From Pseudomonas campi (GTDB lineage Bacteria; Pseudomonadota; Gammaproteobacteria; Pseudomonadales; Pseudomonadaceae): a stretch of DNA of 64,000 nucleotides. Numbering within the stretch: the stretch's first letter is position 1; each line of letters opens with the position of its first letter. The stretch lies in NCBI RefSeq assembly GCF_013200955.2, contig NZ_CP053697.2, positions 2,170,001 through 2,234,000 on the forward strand, written 5' to 3'. This document shows positions 62,736 through 64,000 of this stretch, in pieces. Under the pieces are notes generated by a model that was given only the letters and a program-made list of their open reading frames with translations, was not told the origin of the DNA and searched no databases. The position numbers and the translations under genes were made by a program.

Positions 62736-63536
62736 ATGACCGACTTCACCACCGTACAACTCGAACAAGACCCGCGCGGCTTCGCCACCCTGTGGCTGAA
62801 TCGCCCGGAGAAGAACAACGCCTTCAACGCGCAGATGATCCGCGAGCTGATCCTCGCCCTCGAAGCGGTGGCCGGCGACCAGACTCTGCGCTTTTTGCTG
62901 CTGCGCGGGCGCGGCAAGCACTTCAGCGCGGGCGCCGATTTGGCCTGGATGCAGCATTCGGCGACCCTCGACTACAACGCCAACCTGGCCGACGCCCATG
63001 AGCTGGCCGAGCTGATGTACAGCCTGCATGCCCTGCAGATCCCCACCCTGGCCGTGGTGCAGGGCGCGGCCTTCGGCGGCGCGGTGGGCCTGGTCAGTTG
63101 CTGCGACATGGCCGTCGGCGCCGATGACGCGCTGTTCTCCCTCTCCGAAGTCCGCATCGGCCTGGCTCCGGCGGTGATCAGCCCCTTCGTCGTGCAGGCC
63201 ATCGGCGAACGCGCGGCACGCCGCTACGCGCTGACCGCCGAACGCTTCGACGGCAACCGCGCCCGTGAACTGGGCCTGCTCGCCGAGGCCTACCCGGCCG
63301 CCGAGCTGGATACCCAGGCGGAAAATTGGGTGAGCAACCTGCTGCTCAACAGCCCGCAAGCCATGCAAGCGAGCAAAGACCTGCTGCGCGAAGTCGCCAG
63401 TGGCGTGCTCAGTCCGGTGCTGCGCCGTTACACCGAGAACGCCATCGCGCGCATCCGCGTCAGCGCCGAAGGCCAGGAAGGCCTGAATGCCTTCCTCAAC
63501 AAACGTCCCCCGGCCTGGCAGGAGCCCCAAGCATGA
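62736..63536 (+). CDS. liuC: Methylglutaconyl-CoA hydratase LiuC
   Basis: 266 aa. Enoyl-CoA hydratase/crotonase family: LWLNRPEKNNAFNAQMIREL, GKHFSAGADLAWMQ (oxyanion hole), GAAFGGAVGLVSCCDMAVGADDALFSLSEVRIGLAPAVISPFV. It hydrates 3-methylglutaconyl-CoA to HMG-CoA. The start follows AAGGACAGCAGTG. It overlaps liuD by 4 bp. Confidence 0.92.
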   Translation: MTDFTTVQLEQDPRGFATLWLNRPEKNNAFNAQMIRELILALEAVAGDQTLRFLLLRGRGKHFSAGADLAWMQHSATLDYNANLADAHELAELMYSLHALQIPTLAVVQGAAFGGAVGLVSCCDMAVGADDALFSLSEVRIGLAPAVISPFVVQAIGERAARRYALTAERFDGNRARELGLLAEAYPAAELDTQAENWVSNLLLNSPQAMQASKDLLREVASGVLSPVLRRYTENAIARIRVSAEGQEGLNAFLNKRPPAWQEPQA

Positions 63537-64000
63537 GCCAGCAGCAGATCACCACCCTCCTCGTCGCCAACCGTGGCGAGATCGCCTGCAGGGTGATGCG
63601 CACCGCCAAGGCCCTGGGCCTGCGCACGGTAGCCGTGCACAGCGCCATCGACCGCAATGCCCGCCATGTGCGCGAGGCCGATATGGCCGTCGACCTCGGC
63701 GGCGCCAAGCCGGCCGACAGCTACCTGCTGGTCGACAAGATCATCGCTGCGGCCAAGGCCAGCGGCGCCCAGGCTATCCACCCGGGCTACGGCTTTCTCT
63801 CCGAGAACGCCGGCTTCGCCCGCGCCATCGAGGCCGCCGGCCTGGTGTTCCTCGGCCCGCCCGCCAGCGCCATCGATGCCATGGGCAGCAAGTCCGCTGC
63901 CAAGGCGTTGATGGAAGACGCCGGGGTGCCGCTGGTGCCCGGTTACCACGGCGAGGCGCAGGACGTGGAAACCTTCCGCCTCGCCGCCGAGCGCATCGGC
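63533..64000 (+). CDS. liuD: Methylcrotonyl-CoA carboxylase, alpha (biotin) subunit LiuD, N-terminal part
   Basis: Runs off the window; 156 codons are visible. The biotin carboxylase N-terminal domain is clear: ITTLLVANRGEIACRVMRTAKALGLRTVAVHS, AIHPGYGFLSENAGFARA, FLGPPASAIDAMGSKSAAKALME. The ATG overlaps the liuC stop. ATP-grasp, carboxyltransferase-linker and biotinyl domains must lie to the right. Confidence 0.93.
   Translation, partial: MSQQQITTLLVANRGEIACRVMRTAKALGLRTVAVHSAIDRNARHVREADMAVDLGGAKPADSYLLVDKIIAAAKASGAQAIHPGYGFLSENAGFARAIEAAGLVFLGPPASAIDAMGSKSAAKALMEDAGVPLVPGYHGEAQDVETFRLAAERIG

Overview
The window is chromosomal DNA of a Pseudomonas. The mexS-mexT-mexEF-oprN, muxABC-opmB and liuRABCD blocks are typical of that genus. 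G+C is high, and several families of Pseudomonas-type palindromic intergenic repeats recur. The species cannot be fixed from sequence reading alone.

Left end (1-1679). The end of an IS3-family element (orfA tail, -1 slippery site, orfB, right inverted repeat) is followed by a gene-poor, A+T-richer stretch. This holds a near-perfect chromosome-dimer-resolution site (dif, minus strand, 1330-1357), which suggests the window lies at the replication terminus.

1680-27855: a complete-looking extracellular contractile injection system (eCIS, phage-tail-like particle), all on the + strand. In order: one sheath gene, one tube gene, a zinc-ribbon gp26-like protein, a proline-rich unknown, a DUF4255 cap/terminator protein and an AAA+ ATPase. 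Then come a small conserved protein and three consecutive DUF4157 cargo-type proteins. These are followed by a split Pvc7-like pair, a split hub/spike pair, a PAAR-like tip, gp25, two J-type baseplate proteins, a tail protein, a DUF6519/beta-helix protein and a LysM-like protein. The three cargo proteins carry different C-terminal domains: a putative caspase/CHAT-like fold, a NodB polysaccharide deacetylase and a YkuD L,D-transpeptidase. Two of the three therefore point to peptidoglycan. A 146-bp MITE-like element with 19-bp perfect terminal inverted repeats interrupts the structural operon directly at the spike stop codon. No tape-measure protein, classical tail fibre or lysis gene is recognisable.

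28058-36189: mexS (minus), mexT, mexE-mexF-oprN, an RND multidrug efflux locus with its regulator. Candidate MexT boxes lie before mexS and before mexE. 36338-41457: two small membrane proteins, a glycosyltransferase, a HipBA-type toxin-antitoxin pair with three operators spaced exactly 50 bp apart, a secreted NTF2-like protein and a glutathione S-transferase. 41459-50738 (minus): muxA-muxB-muxC-opmB, a tripartite RND system. Its muxC/opmB junction has been tandemly duplicated (191-bp unit), and a palindromic repeat has been incorporated in frame into the OpmB signal peptide.

50897-58811: thiol peroxidase, a GNAT acetyltransferase, exonuclease III, a PstS-like/OmpA fusion, a TerC-family membrane protein, an acyl-CoA dehydrogenase and a divergent LysR regulator. 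59132-64000: liuR and liuA-liuB-liuC-liuD (the last truncated by the window edge), the leucine/isovalerate degradation operon. Two palindromic LiuR operator candidates precede liuR. Repeats of at least five families fill the intergenic gaps, including gaps inside the liu and mux operons.
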